IMG/VR virus record: IMGVR_UViG_3300031269_000017
Coordinates: 1 to 56,255 of that record
DNA length: 56,255 bases
From: a virus
Reading direction: 5' to 3' (one strand)
The notes below the pieces were generated by a model, which was not told where the DNA came from, ran no database searches, and saw only the letters and a program-made list of their open reading frames with translations. Every line of letters begins with the position of its first letter. Position 1 is the first letter of the stretch. Position numbers and translations under genes: made by a program. Positions 17,486-26,565 of this stretch are shown piece after piece.

Positions 17486-20107
17486 ATGGTTAAATTAAGT
17501 GCTCGAATTGAAGATCTTCAAAAAAACACAGGATCTTTAGAAGTAAAGAAAATTTGCGAAAACGCATTATCAGAAATCTCAAAAATTAACAAAACTAGAA
17601 TCTCGCCTTCTGCAAAAAAAGAGTTGGCAATTTCTATAACAGAAAATGTTATTGACGAACTTTCTGGATTTGATGAATCAATTGTGGAATCCTTTATTAA
17701 AAAGGAAAAGACTGTATTGACTCTTGATAATCTAGGTATTAGTGAAGCAATGGACAAAATTGCTGAAAGTGATTTGAAAAATCATCCGGCAATTTCATAT
17801 GCCATTAGAGGATTCCAAGATAAACTCTCAAACCCTGATTATTTGATTGCTGAAGAATTTTATAGCAAATTTAAGCCATTCGATTGGCATCCACAAGTCA
17901 AATCCGAACTTGATAATATATTTGAAAAGGTAACAATATACAAAGACGATATTATCATCCAAAAGGCTGTTCATGGTTTAAAAAATTCTAAGTCTTCATA
18001 TTTACTAAAAGGTATTAATGAGACTCTTGAGGCTTATTTGGAAGAAAGAACAAAGAAAAACAAAGAAGAACTTGTTGAAAGACTTGATCGTTTCTCTTTT
18101 GATCATATGATCAGAAACCTGAAAAATGCTGTTCAATCGTCAAATGATAATGAACTTGTAATTAAAGAAGGTAAAGGACAAGCTATACCGAAGGATATTT
18201 ATTCACTCGTTTTTATAAATGAAAATAACGAAATATTTGGTACAGGTAAAGAATTTTACGCAAAATCCGGAAATACTCTTATTAAGCTTAATGAAAGTGA
18301 TGTTTCTTCTCTTTCACATGATTTTGTAAAAGTCAATGAGTTTTTAAATAGTGATTCTGTAAAAATTGTTGGAGACACAATGACTATTTATGGATCAGAT
18401 AGAAAATTTGTACTTGAATCTGTGAATGGCAATGTTAGTATTACTGTCAATGACAAGAAGATGACCAATGAAGAATTCCAAAGTATCTATATGAAATCTG
18501 GAGTTTTATCAAGAAGAAATTCTGACCAAGTCGGAATGATTAATTATATTGTTGAAAACTTTGATTCAATTACCAAAATAGACTTCGGAAAAAGAATTTT
18601 ATCTCCGAATATGGCAAACAGAAGAGTTGATATATTCAAACTTGATGAAAACATTTTTATTACTAAAGAAGATCCTATGATGGGTCGTGTTGATTTTTTC
18701 AAAAATCTTAATGCAACACAATCAAAAAACTTGGTAATAGAATATCTTAATTATGATATTTCAGAATCTTTTACTGAAATGATTTCTTCTGAAGATAAAC
18801 AATTAAAAGAATATTCTAAAGCTAAACAAAGTTATATCAAAGCTATTTCTAAACTTGAAGAAAAAGTAAAAGAGTTGAGTTCAATCAATGATCCTGCTAT
18901 TTTAGAATCTGAAGAATTTCAGAATATTCTTTCCATTTTAAATCAAGAAATTGATTCTTTAAAAGAAGAATATAATTCTTATGTGGCTTCAATTGTTGAA
19001 ATGGAAACGGCACCTACAGCATCGCCTGAAGAAGATGCCGGTAAAGATTTAGGAATAGAAACTGAAAAGGGAGATTTTACAGTAGATGATAAAGTCAAAT
19101 GTCTTAAACTAGAATGTTGTGGAACAATTACTGGTGTTAACGGTGATGCATATACAATATTAACTGACGATGGAAAAACTGAAATATGTAAAGCTGAAGA
19201 TTTAGAATTACTTGAGGTTTCTGAATCTGATGGACTTGAAGATAAAATCGACAAAGTTACAAAGTTTATTGATAAATTAGGAGACGGCGAATCTGATGAC
19301 GAAAAGGAAGATGATGATGAAGAAGAGGGAGACGATGATGATGATGCTGAGGATGATGAGGATGAAGAAGATGAGGATGAAGAAGGAGATGATGATGAAG
19401 AATTTGATGTTGATGGACTTGATGCAAAGGATCCTGATCTTACTACCGAGGCCGAAACCGCTCCTCCCACTACCGATGTAAATGACGCCTCAAAAGAAGT
19501 TGTTGATGCAAACGATACTGATCTCACACCATTAACCGCAGGCGACAAAATTAATAAATCTGGAAAAATTGGAACTGTCCAAGGAGTAAAGGATGAAATT
19601 GCGACTGTATTATTTGATGATGGTTCAACAGAAACAGTAAAAACATCTGAAGTTTCTTTACAAATGAAACATGAAGATTCAATTACTGAAGATCATTCTG
19701 ATGTTGCCGGAGCGGCTCCTATCGAAGATCTTAATTCACTCACACCCGGCGATCGAGTAGAAACTGAGGATGATGTATATGGTTCAGTTCAAGGCGTACG
19801 TGATGATATTGTAACTGTATTACATGATGATGGTTCAACAGAATCTTATGGTCCTGGTGAATTATACTTTGTTAAGAAACACGAAGAAGCAATATCTGAA
19901 GATTTTTCAGCAGGAGATGAAGTTGAATTGACTGATGGTTCTAGAGCTAAAGTTACTAGCACAATTGATGATAAAGTGATGATTATTGACGACCAAGGAA
20001 AAACTTCAACGGTCCCAAAATCTGATCTTAATCTTATCAAGGGAATCGGTACACAAGCAGATGAAGTCGAAGGTAAAGAAAACGATGGAAAATCTGTAGA
20101 TGTATAA
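17486..20107 (+). CDS. Large acidic virion/prohead-core-like protein with four SH3-like repeats
   Basis: 873 residues. Helical N-terminal part (~1-190), a beta-rich middle (~215-340), coiled coil (~440-500), then a repeat region. Four ~45-residue units each follow G-D-x-V-x...G-x-V-x-G-V-x-D-x-x-x-V-L-x-D-D-G-x-x-E (~528, ~685, ~750, ~808), resembling KOW/Tudor-like SH3 barrels. Between units 1 and 2 lies an almost uninterrupted Asp/Glu stretch (~595-645) encoded by GATGAT/GAAGAA runs. Its place after gp15 and before gp55/gp4/portal, its late promoter motif and its strong acidity suggest a prohead core or internal virion protein. No homologue named with confidence. Confidence 0.6.
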   Translation: MVKLSARIEDLQKNTGSLEVKKICENALSEISKINKTRISPSAKKELAISITENVIDELSGFDESIVESFIKKEKTVLTLDNLGISEAMDKIAESDLKNHPAISYAIRGFQDKLSNPDYLIAEEFYSKFKPFDWHPQVKSELDNIFEKVTIYKDDIIIQKAVHGLKNSKSSYLLKGINETLEAYLEERTKKNKEELVERLDRFSFDHMIRNLKNAVQSSNDNELVIKEGKGQAIPKDIYSLVFINENNEIFGTGKEFYAKSGNTLIKLNESDVSSLSHDFVKVNEFLNSDSVKIVGDTMTIYGSDRKFVLESVNGNVSITVNDKKMTNEEFQSIYMKSGVLSRRNSDQVGMINYIVENFDSITKIDFGKRILSPNMANRRVDIFKLDENIFITKEDPMMGRVDFFKNLNATQSKNLVIEYLNYDISESFTEMISSEDKQLKEYSKAKQSYIKAISKLEEKVKELSSINDPAILESEEFQNILSILNQEIDSLKEEYNSYVASIVEMETAPTASPEEDAGKDLGIETEKGDFTVDDKVKCLKLECCGTITGVNGDAYTILTDDGKTEICKAEDLELLEVSESDGLEDKIDKVTKFIDKLGDGESDDEKEDDDEEEGDDDDDAEDDEDEEDEDEEGDDDEEFDVDGLDAKDPDLTTEAETAPPTTDVNDASKEVVDANDTDLTPLTAGDKINKSGKIGTVQGVKDEIATVLFDDGSTETVKTSEVSLQMKHEDSITEDHSDVAGAAPIEDLNSLTPGDRVETEDDVYGSVQGVRDDIVTVLHDDGSTESYGPGELYFVKKHEEAISEDFSAGDEVELTDGSRAKVTSTIDDKVMIIDDQGKTSTVPKSDLNLIKGIGTQADEVEGKENDGKSVDV

Positions 20108-20376
20108 TGATAAGAGAATTCCAAGAATATCTTAAAGATAGAATAGGTAGTCAAGAGCAAGAACAAGAATTATATGACGATAAGTATAATTCTCATGTCG
20201 AAATTGCAATTATAAAAGTAGATAAAATCATTGAGCTTTTAGAAGATCTTCAAAGGGATCTTCTAAAAGCTACTATTTCATATTCAGACATTGATAACAA
20301 AATCAAATATTTTAAAGATTTGAAAGAAGAAATCAAAACTGAAGACACTAACACTAAACAAACTAAAAGCACATAA
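20107..20376 (+). CDS. Small helical protein (89 aa)
   Basis: Starts with an ATG sharing the last base of the upstream TAA. Entirely helical and charged with a leucine-rich heptad stretch (IIELLEDLQRDLLKA), probably a coiled coil. The start MIREFQEYLKD resembles T4 capsid-targeting N-termini but lacks the Glu at the expected cleavage site. Possibly a core or scaffold accessory to the upstream protein. Confidence 0.65.
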   Translation: MIREFQEYLKDRIGSQEQEQELYDDKYNSHVEIAIIKVDKIIELLEDLQRDLLKATISYSDIDNKIKYFKDLKEEIKTEDTNTKQTKST

Positions 20377-20380
20377 AAAT

Positions 20381-20728
20381 ATGCCAGTATATTGCCCACC
20401 CGATAAATTTAAAGCAGCTATTCTAGAATCACTTGAACAAGATGAACTGACTCCAGATGCATTAATGTATCTAATGAGAATAGCAAATGAAGCAAGTAAA
20501 AAATTGAAATACAAAAATCCTAAAGATCGAGAAGATTGTATAGGTACAGCTCAAGAAGTAATTCTCAAATATTGGAGAGGATATAACCCAGAAAAATCAT
20601 CATACCCATTTGCATATTATACACAAATGGTAGTACATGGATTAGCTAAAGGATGGCATGAGCTTCATCCAATCAAAACAATTAACAAAGTTTCATTATC
20701 CCACGAGAATATTCACAGTTTTGAATAA
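20381..20728 (+). CDS. 55: Late transcription sigma factor (T4 gp55-like)
   Basis: 115 residues (T4 gp55: 185). Residues ~20-95 follow the gp55 core: LMYLMRIANEASKKLKY, DCIGTAQEVILKYWRGYNP (like DGIEASIKGLHNFDETK in T4), and YPFAYYTQMVVHGLAKGWHE, the reduced sigma region 2 that opens promoters. Region 4 is absent, as in T4, where the clamp and gp33 replace it. Predicted to direct host RNA polymerase to the GATATATA motifs in this window. No gp33 is seen here. Confidence 0.8.
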   Translation: MPVYCPPDKFKAAILESLEQDELTPDALMYLMRIANEASKKLKYKNPKDREDCIGTAQEVILKYWRGYNPEKSSYPFAYYTQMVVHGLAKGWHELHPIKTINKVSLSHENIHSFE

Positions 20729-20733
20729 GTCTA

Positions 20734-21237
20734 ATGTCATCCTCAGATTATAAAAACAAAAACAAGCCAACTAAAAACAGTAGATATAGACAAGGATACT
20801 ACAGACCTGAAAACAGTGAAAAGTATTTGGGTGATGTAACTAAAATAATCTATAGATCTACATACGAATACAAATTCTGTAGATTTTGCGATAATTCTAC
20901 AGATGTATTAAGTTGGTCATCCGAACCATTTTCAGTAAAATATTATGATCCTGTTAAGCAGAAAAAACGTGATTATTTTATAGACTTTTATATGAAATAT
21001 AATAGAGCTGATACAATCAATGATTATTTAATAGAAGTTAAACCTAAAAAGAAACTTGTTATGCCAGTTTTTGAAGGTAAACAAACTCTAAAAAGATTAA
21101 AATCTTACAATTCTGAAGTCGAAGAATTTTTGACAAATAAATCTAAAATTGAAGCTGCAAAAGATTATGCTCGTAGCTTAGGTTATAAATTTATAGTAGT
21201 AACAGAAGACTTTTTGTATAACAATGATCTAGAATAA
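20734..21237 (+). CDS. 4: Head completion protein gp4-like, TnsA/PD-(D/E)XK fold
   Basis: 167 residues (T4 gp4: about 150). It carries the nuclease-like signature of this family: YRSTYEYKFCRFCDN (~45-60), then DYFIDFYMKY (~88, active-site Asp) and YLIEVKPKKK (~104, E-x-K). gp4 acts at the portal vertex to finish packaged heads before tail joining. Next to the portal gene, as expected for a head completion factor. The stop overlaps the next start. Confidence 0.82.
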   Translation: MSSSDYKNKNKPTKNSRYRQGYYRPENSEKYLGDVTKIIYRSTYEYKFCRFCDNSTDVLSWSSEPFSVKYYDPVKQKKRDYFIDFYMKYNRADTINDYLIEVKPKKKLVMPVFEGKQTLKRLKSYNSEVEEFLTNKSKIEAAKDYARSLGYKFIVVTEDFLYNNDLE

Positions 21238-21920
21238 TGGAAAATCCGATAATAACATATAGAGATAATCTATTAGCACCTGGTAATATGAATCAAGAAA
21301 TGACTAAAAGATTTCTTGATTTGTATGTTTTAAACATAAGACCGAAAACAGATTTTCTAGAAACTGATGAAGAAACTAAAGTTATACAATTTGGTAAATT
21401 TCTTCCTGGAAAAATTTATACATTTAAATATGATCCACTTTACAAGAATAAACTGGATTTCTTTGATAAAAGACCAGTAATATTATGCAACCAAGTATTC
21501 TTTGCAAAAGGTACAAAAAATCTTATTTTGTCTGGCCTAAATCTAAATTTTTTACCCGAAGAAATAGTTGCACAATTATTATCAAAATTTTATGAACTTT
21601 TCGATAAAGAAATAGATTTAAGTTATAATATGGCAGGTTCAAATAATGTCAATTTTGATATCCGAGAAATTGCTATGTTTTTTAAAGAATGGAAAGAGGT
21701 CTTGGCATACTTTGGAGGTCTAAATGGTTTAGGTTATCAGTTTGCATATAGACATTATATTATTGATAGAATTGAATTTTTAAGATATGTTGAATATCAA
21801 CATTGGGAAATGCTACCCTTTCTAATGACCGAAGAAATAGAAGGTAAATCTGTAAAGGAGATATATACTTTATATTGGAAAACTTTAATTAGTAATGTAA
21901 ACAAATCAAAAAAGAGATAA
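21237..21920 (+). CDS. Conserved T4-like virion-region protein (227 aa)
   Basis: 227 residues. The segment LPGKIYTFKYDPLYKNKL followed by F-F-D-K-R-P-V-I-L and LNLNFLPEE recalls a family widespread in T4-like and cyanobacterial myoviruses (G-K-M-Y-x-F-x-Y-x-x-K, then Y-x-D-x-x-P and G-L-N-L-H-Y-L) whose exact role I cannot name. Between gp4 and the portal, so a head or neck role is likely. In T4 the gene after gp4 is gp53, but this does not look like gp53. Confidence 0.6.
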   Translation: MENPIITYRDNLLAPGNMNQEMTKRFLDLYVLNIRPKTDFLETDEETKVIQFGKFLPGKIYTFKYDPLYKNKLDFFDKRPVILCNQVFFAKGTKNLILSGLNLNFLPEEIVAQLLSKFYELFDKEIDLSYNMAGSNNVNFDIREIAMFFKEWKEVLAYFGGLNGLGYQFAYRHYIIDRIEFLRYVEYQHWEMLPFLMTEEIEGKSVKEIYTLYWKTLISNVNKSKKR

Positions 21921-21939
21921 ATATCTAAATTAAAATATT

Positions 21940-23538
21940 ATGGCAGGATTTCTAAATAGAGGTAACCCAACATCAATTTTTGGTACTATTGGAAAGGCAT
22001 TAAAACGTCTTTCTAATCTTGGAATGGATTATGATGATATGGTCGTCAAACAATCCAGAGCCGTTGGTGTAACAGAGGCAGAATTCGGAAACTCGGGATA
22101 TTTACCTAAAGAGTACTTATATTCTTTGGCAATGTCAGACATTGGTCAAAAGAAATTTATTGCATATTTCGAAAAAGATTATCAATCTCGAAGAGATTAT
22201 TTAAGAAGATTTGCGATGAATGGGGAAATTGATTATATCGTTGAAACTATCGTTGATGAATCTATAGTATATGATGAGAAAAATTATTTCTGTCGACCAG
22301 ATACAACATCAATTGGTGAGTATTTGAATGATGATAAAGAAGCTGAAATTAAGGAAATTATTAATGGTAGTTTTAAGAAAATCTATAGCGCCTTTAAATT
22401 TAAGGAATCGCATGATTCTTGGCATTACTTTAAAAAGTTTTTGATCGATGGATTTTTAACATTTGAAATCATTTTTGATAAAGAAGGAAAGGAAATTATT
22501 GGATTTAAAGAACTTGACGCATTATCGTTAAGACCTGCCGTACAAGAAATGGATGATGGTTCTTACAAAAAAATATGGGTACAATATGAAGATGTTCCCA
22601 CATTAAAAAGAGAACTACTTGATAGTTCAATTATCTATATTTCATACGCCAAAGGAAATTTTGTTGGAAGACTATCGTATACTGAAAGATTAGTGAGATC
22701 ATTTAATCTTTTGAGAATCATGGAAAATTCGAGAATTATTTGGAACGTAATGAATTCATCCTATCGATTAAAAATGGTAGTACCTATCGGAACTAAATCT
22801 CGTCAGAAAGCTAAAGAATCTCTTGCTGATATGCTATCAGTTTATAAAGAAGATATTTCATTAGACTTTGATTCAGGTGAATTAACCGTAAATGGTAAAC
22901 CTACCATGCAATTCTATAAAAACTATCTACTACCAAGTAAAAATGGTGAACAACCTGAAATTGATGTCATGGGTGGTGAAGGTCCTGACTTATCAGATAC
23001 CGACGCACTTAAATATTTCTATGATAAATTAAGAATGGACTCTAAAGTTCCATTTAATCGATTAGAATTTGATGGTGGCGGTGGAGGCCAAATACAATTT
23101 GAAGCTTCTAGTATGGATAGGGATGAAATTAGATTTTCTAAATTTATTCGAAGATTGCGAGCGATTTATCAGGAAATTTTACTCAAGCCCCTGTGGATTC
23201 AATTATGTTTACAAAAGCCAGAATTGGCTAATGATCGACTGCTCGAATCTAACTTAGGACTTATCTTTAATTCAGATAATATCTTTGAAGAAGCTAAAAA
23301 TATGGATATTAATGAACGTAGAGCTAACTTTATCTCGACCATGCAACAAATTACTGTTCCTGAACTTGACGAATCTGGTATGATTACTGAGGTGCCTTAT
23401 TTTAACGCCAAGTTCTTGATTCAGAAATATATGAAACTTCCTGATGCTGATATTAAACGTAATGAAAAATTACAAACTAAGAAAAAGGAAGAAGATGAGA
23501 AAAAAGCAAAAGAAATTGCTAAGCAACAAGGATTTTAA
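21940..23538 (+). CDS. 20: Portal vertex protein (gp20-like)
   Basis: 532 residues (T4 gp20: 524). Recognisable portal segments: RRDYLRRFAMNGEIDYIVET (~70), DGFLTFEIIFD (~168), SSIIYISYAKGNFVGRLSY (~230), then RLVRSFNLLRIMENSRIIW and YRLKMVVPIGTKSRQKAKE, which match the clip/stem order of T4 gp20. The C-terminal tail is Lys/Glu rich. The dodecameric ring at one vertex is the channel for DNA packaging by the gp16/gp17 terminase encoded about 9 kb downstream. Confidence 0.92.
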   Translation: MAGFLNRGNPTSIFGTIGKALKRLSNLGMDYDDMVVKQSRAVGVTEAEFGNSGYLPKEYLYSLAMSDIGQKKFIAYFEKDYQSRRDYLRRFAMNGEIDYIVETIVDESIVYDEKNYFCRPDTTSIGEYLNDDKEAEIKEIINGSFKKIYSAFKFKESHDSWHYFKKFLIDGFLTFEIIFDKEGKEIIGFKELDALSLRPAVQEMDDGSYKKIWVQYEDVPTLKRELLDSSIIYISYAKGNFVGRLSYTERLVRSFNLLRIMENSRIIWNVMNSSYRLKMVVPIGTKSRQKAKESLADMLSVYKEDISLDFDSGELTVNGKPTMQFYKNYLLPSKNGEQPEIDVMGGEGPDLSDTDALKYFYDKLRMDSKVPFNRLEFDGGGGGQIQFEASSMDRDEIRFSKFIRRLRAIYQEILLKPLWIQLCLQKPELANDRLLESNLGLIFNSDNIFEEAKNMDINERRANFISTMQQITVPELDESGMITEVPYFNAKFLIQKYMKLPDADIKRNEKLQTKKKEEDEKKAKEIAKQQGF

Positions 23539-23544
23539 TTTTCA

Positions 23545-24663
23545 GTGAAAAATAACAGCGCACAAATGCCACTACCTATAATATTATTAATACTGTTTTC
23601 ATTTTTGGCAGTTTTCTATTTATTCTATAAACTTATAAAATATTGTAGACATCTTTGTTATTGTCCAGGCAGTGGCTCAGGTAGTGGTAGCGGTTCAGGT
23701 AGTGGCTCAGGTTCCGGATGTCCAACAGGTTATCATTCAATAAAACTTAAAAGGCTTCCAGGAAATAGCGATATCATAGGTAAAGGTTTTCATAGAAGTG
23801 GATGGCCTTATGTAGTTAATCATTTATATCCTTTACATTCAGAAAGTGGAATTTTATTTGATGATTTTGTCGAACAAAATTTTTGTTATGTAGACAAACC
23901 AGAAATATATACTGAGCCATGGGTCGGAGTTTTTCATCACCCACCAAATATGCCGTATTTTGGGAATCGCCCTGAAAAATTTGAGGTTTTTACAAAGACT
24001 AAAGAATTCCAAGAATCAATTAAAATGTTGAAACTGGCTATAACTTTAACCGAGTTTCATGCTGTGGAATTAAGAAAAATAGTAGATTGTCCTGTTATTG
24101 TTATTGCACACCCAGCTAAACAAGGATTTCCTGAATGGTCTGAAGAGGAGTGGGAAGCAAATCCACGGAAAGAATTAATACAAATTGGTTTTTATCTTAG
24201 AAACACACAACTTATTAATCAGATACCTATCATTAAAAATGTCCGAAAGATTAGATTATGGATAGACAGATTTTGGATAAATGCCTATGATTCCCGAGTT
24301 AAAAAATATTGGAATGCCGAATCTACTAGGAAAAATTATGGAGAATTTAGGGATAGATATTTCGTAACACCAAGGAACTTTGATAAGATGTTATCTAAAA
24401 ACGTCGTTGTTATGGAATTCTTTACTTGCTCTGCAACTAATGGATTATTAGATTGTTTAGTAAGAAATACACCGTTGATTGTAAATAGACATCCTGCAGT
24501 CGTTGAATATTTAGGCGAAGATTATCCTTTATATTTTGATAATCCAGAAGAAATACCTGGATTAGTAGAACGGGCAGTAGAAGGACATAGGTACATGAAG
24601 AACATGAATAAGGAATTCTTAAAACCTATCAACTTTATAAACAAATTATTGGATAATTTATGA
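23545..24663 (+). CDS. Membrane-anchored glycosyltransferase-like protein
   Basis: 372 residues from a GTG start; an ATG 7 codons later is possible. Residues ~9-30 form a transmembrane helix, followed by basic/Cys residues, then a Gly-Ser linker (about residues 42-57, alternating G and S), then a globular domain of ~310 residues. The domain has GT-B-like features seen in phage and giant-virus glycosyltransferases: GFHRSGWPYVVNHL near its start, WVGVFHHPPNMP (~130), TLTEFHAVELR (~173), VIAHPAK, and a C-terminal nucleotide-binding half with NTPLIVNRHPAVVEYLG-type sequence and E-x-x-P-x-L-V. It ends in an ATGA overlap with the sulfotransferase gene. Target unknown: virion or host surface glycan. 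Confidence 0.65.
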   Translation: MKNNSAQMPLPIILLILFSFLAVFYLFYKLIKYCRHLCYCPGSGSGSGSGSGSGSGSGCPTGYHSIKLKRLPGNSDIIGKGFHRSGWPYVVNHLYPLHSESGILFDDFVEQNFCYVDKPEIYTEPWVGVFHHPPNMPYFGNRPEKFEVFTKTKEFQESIKMLKLAITLTEFHAVELRKIVDCPVIVIAHPAKQGFPEWSEEEWEANPRKELIQIGFYLRNTQLINQIPIIKNVRKIRLWIDRFWINAYDSRVKKYWNAESTRKNYGEFRDRYFVTPRNFDKMLSKNVVVMEFFTCSATNGLLDCLVRNTPLIVNRHPAVVEYLGEDYPLYFDNPEEIPGLVERAVEGHRYMKNMNKEFLKPINFINKLLDNL

Positions 24664-25307
24664 GAAAATATGCAGTAATGTGTGGCAGTCGCAGCGGCAG
24701 CTCTTACTTATGTGATCTTTTAAAATCTACAAATAGGTGTGGTAATCCCAATGAATATTTTAATCCTGAATTAAAGGATAGTTGGATGGAGAAATTTGGC
24801 TATAAACCAAGTTATGTTGATCGCCTAATTAATAAAACTAAGACTGAAAATGATGTTTTCGGAGTCAAAATCGTAGGTGTAAAAGATCAGTTGGAAACAT
24901 ATAACAATTCCATTCTTAATCTTTCACATTGGATATGGTTAAGAAGAGAAAATCAAATTTTACAAGCAATTTCGAGATATAGAGCATGGGAAACTGGAAT
25001 TTGGCATATGAAACATCCTAATCATAAAAAGACTGTCGAATATAATAAAGGTGGTATTCAATGGTGCTTAGATGAAATTAGATCAGAGGAAAAGTTTTAT
25101 GAAGAATATTTCAATGATAAAGATCATATAGAAATTTGGTATGAAGATGATCTGGTGGATGCTCCTGAACAAACTGTAGTTTCTATATTATCATATTTAA
25201 AAATAAGTACTGAGGAGATTCCCGTATTAAAAACTACGCAGATAATATCTAGAGATAAAATCTCAGAAGAATGGCAAAATAGATTTACGTCTGATTTAAC
25301 AAATTGA
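24660..25307 (+). CDS. Sulfotransferase, Stf0-like
   Basis: 215 residues. The N-terminus YAVMCGSRSGSSYLCDLL is the 5'-phosphosulfate-binding loop of PAPS-dependent sulfotransferases, and the following C-G-N-P-N-E-Y-F matches the Stf0 family (x-G-x-P-x-E-Y-F). Further Stf0-like pieces: FGVKIVG (~82), IWLRRENQILQAISRYRAWETG (~102), and YEDDLVDAPEQTV (~160). Stf0 transfers sulfate to trehalose glycolipid in mycobacteria; here the acceptor is unknown. Overlap with the glycosyltransferase gene suggests the two act on one glycan. Followed by a strong terminator, so the pair closes its operon. Confidence 0.8.
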   Translation: MRKYAVMCGSRSGSSYLCDLLKSTNRCGNPNEYFNPELKDSWMEKFGYKPSYVDRLINKTKTENDVFGVKIVGVKDQLETYNNSILNLSHWIWLRRENQILQAISRYRAWETGIWHMKHPNHKKTVEYNKGGIQWCLDEIRSEEKFYEEYFNDKDHIEIWYEDDLVDAPEQTVVSILSYLKISTEEIPVLKTTQIISRDKISEEWQNRFTSDLTN

Positions 25308-25311
25308 TAAC

Positions 25312-25340
25312 ATGGGATACTTTAGAGTATCCCATTTTTT
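25312..25340 (+). terminator. Rho-independent terminator after the sulfotransferase gene
   Basis: Perfect 10-bp stem ATGGGATACT / AGTATCCCAT (25312-25321, 25326-25335) with a TTAG loop and a T-tract to 25340. It begins 4 bases after the sulfotransferase stop and separates the head operon from the gp44 operon. Confidence 0.92.
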
Positions 25341-25363
25341 GATTATATTTAATAAATCTTCTA

Positions 25364-25390
25364 AAACTTATCACAACTTTCTTAATATAA
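25364..25390 (+). promoter_or_regulatory. AAACTT-class promoter, clamp loader
   Basis: AAACTTAT, 11 bases, TAATATAA, 27 bases before the gp44 ATG and directly downstream of the terminator. Being in a true intergenic gap right after a terminator makes this the cleanest example of the class. Confidence 0.7.
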
Positions 25391-25417
25391 TATTTAAACA
25401 ATAAAGAAAAATATTAT

Positions 25418-26368
25418 ATGGTTGATCAGTTATTTACAGAAAAGTTTAGACCCAAGAAACTCGAACATGTTATTCTTCCAACAAGAATTATGGATCATGT
25501 TAAATCCGGAGAAGTTCATCAAAATCTTTTATTACATGGACCTCCAGGTTTAGGAAAAACTTCACTAGCAAAAGTATTAACAATGGATCGTCCTACATTA
25601 TACGTCAATGTTTCTGATGAAACTGGTGTTGATGTAATTCGTGAAAAAATTAAAAAATGGTGCTCAACATCATCAGTTATCGATGGTAAAGAATCTACAA
25701 AGTTTGTTTTATTAGATGAGATGGACGGAGCTTCTGATCAATTTTATAAAGCTCTACGTGCAACAATTGAAAAATTTGCAGAAAACGCCAGATTCATAGG
25801 TACTTGTAATTACATCAACAAAGTTCCAGCGCCGATTCAATCGAGATTCGAAATGATCGATTTTAATTTCATAAATAAAGAAGAAGAAAAAGAAGTGATG
25901 ATTAATGTTATCAAAAGAACTTCTGCAATTATCAAATCTTTAGATATCAAAATTGAAAAGGCAGCGCTAATTGAGCTTGTAAAGAGAAATTTCCCCGACA
26001 TGCGTGGAATTCTAAATAAACTTCAAAGTTGGAAAATCCAAGGTATTACGGAAGTCACGATAGAAAATATTAAACAGCTCAATTATTCATTTGCAGATGT
26101 TTTCAAAATTCTTTGTGAAAAACCTGATCCTCAAGGTAATTATAAATTTTTAGTAGCAAATTATTCATCCAAAGTAGATGAAGTTCTTGCATCAATTGGT
26201 ACAGAGTTTCCGGAATATCTTAAGGAAAATAAAGAATCAGAAATTTCCAAATTACCAATGATAATTATCAAAACTGCTGAACACCAAGCACAAAGAACGA
26301 TGGTTATAGATCCTGTGATCACAATGTTATCTTTGGTATTTACCATTCAAAGTATCATCAATTCATGA
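25418..26368 (+). CDS. 44: Clamp loader large subunit (gp44-like AAA+ ATPase)
   Basis: 316 residues (T4 gp44: 319). F-R-P-K-K-L-E-H-V-I-L start; Walker A HGPPGLGKTSL (41-48); FVLLDEMDGAS (~94) is Walker B; FIGTCNYINKVPAPIQSRFE (~130) contains sensor 1 and the SRF arginine finger; MRGILNKLQSW (~197) is the sensor 2 region. It loads the gp45-like clamp using ATP. In T4 the gp62 small subunit is adjacent; here it is not recognisable. Confidence 0.95.
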   Translation: MVDQLFTEKFRPKKLEHVILPTRIMDHVKSGEVHQNLLLHGPPGLGKTSLAKVLTMDRPTLYVNVSDETGVDVIREKIKKWCSTSSVIDGKESTKFVLLDEMDGASDQFYKALRATIEKFAENARFIGTCNYINKVPAPIQSRFEMIDFNFINKEEEKEVMINVIKRTSAIIKSLDIKIEKAALIELVKRNFPDMRGILNKLQSWKIQGITEVTIENIKQLNYSFADVFKILCEKPDPQGNYKFLVANYSSKVDEVLASIGTEFPEYLKENKESEISKLPMIIIKTAEHQAQRTMVIDPVITMLSLVFTIQSIINS

Positions 26369-26565
26369 TAGTAGATAATTCATCGATAATAAAGGGTATA
26401 GATTATATCGAAAATACCCGAGAACTGATTATTGATTTCAAAACAGGAAAAACTTATACGTATTCAAATGTACCAGGAGTCGTAGCATTATCATTTTTTG
26501 ATAGTGAGTCTAAGGGTCATTTTTTTACTAAGCATATCAAAGGTAAATATGAAGAGAGTAACTGA
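26365..26565 (+). CDS. KTSC-domain protein
   Basis: 66 residues forming one KTSC domain: I-D-Y-x-x-x-x-x-x-L-x-I-D-F-K-T-G-K-T-Y-x-Y-S-N-V-P, then F-D-S-x-S-K-G-x-F-F-x-K-x-I-K-G-K-Y. The family has no firmly known role and is found beside DNA or RNA-binding partners in bacteria and phages. ATGA-type overlap with gp44 on the left; its stop lies inside the next gene. Confidence 0.85.
   Translation: MIVDNSSIIKGIDYIENTRELIIDFKTGKTYTYSNVPGVVALSFFDSESKGHFFTKHIKGKYEESN

Noticed and set aside
18979-19548. 189-aa antisense ORF made mostly of Ser
   Set aside because: Shadow of the GAT/GAA acidic run of the + strand protein (TCA/TTC on the other strand).
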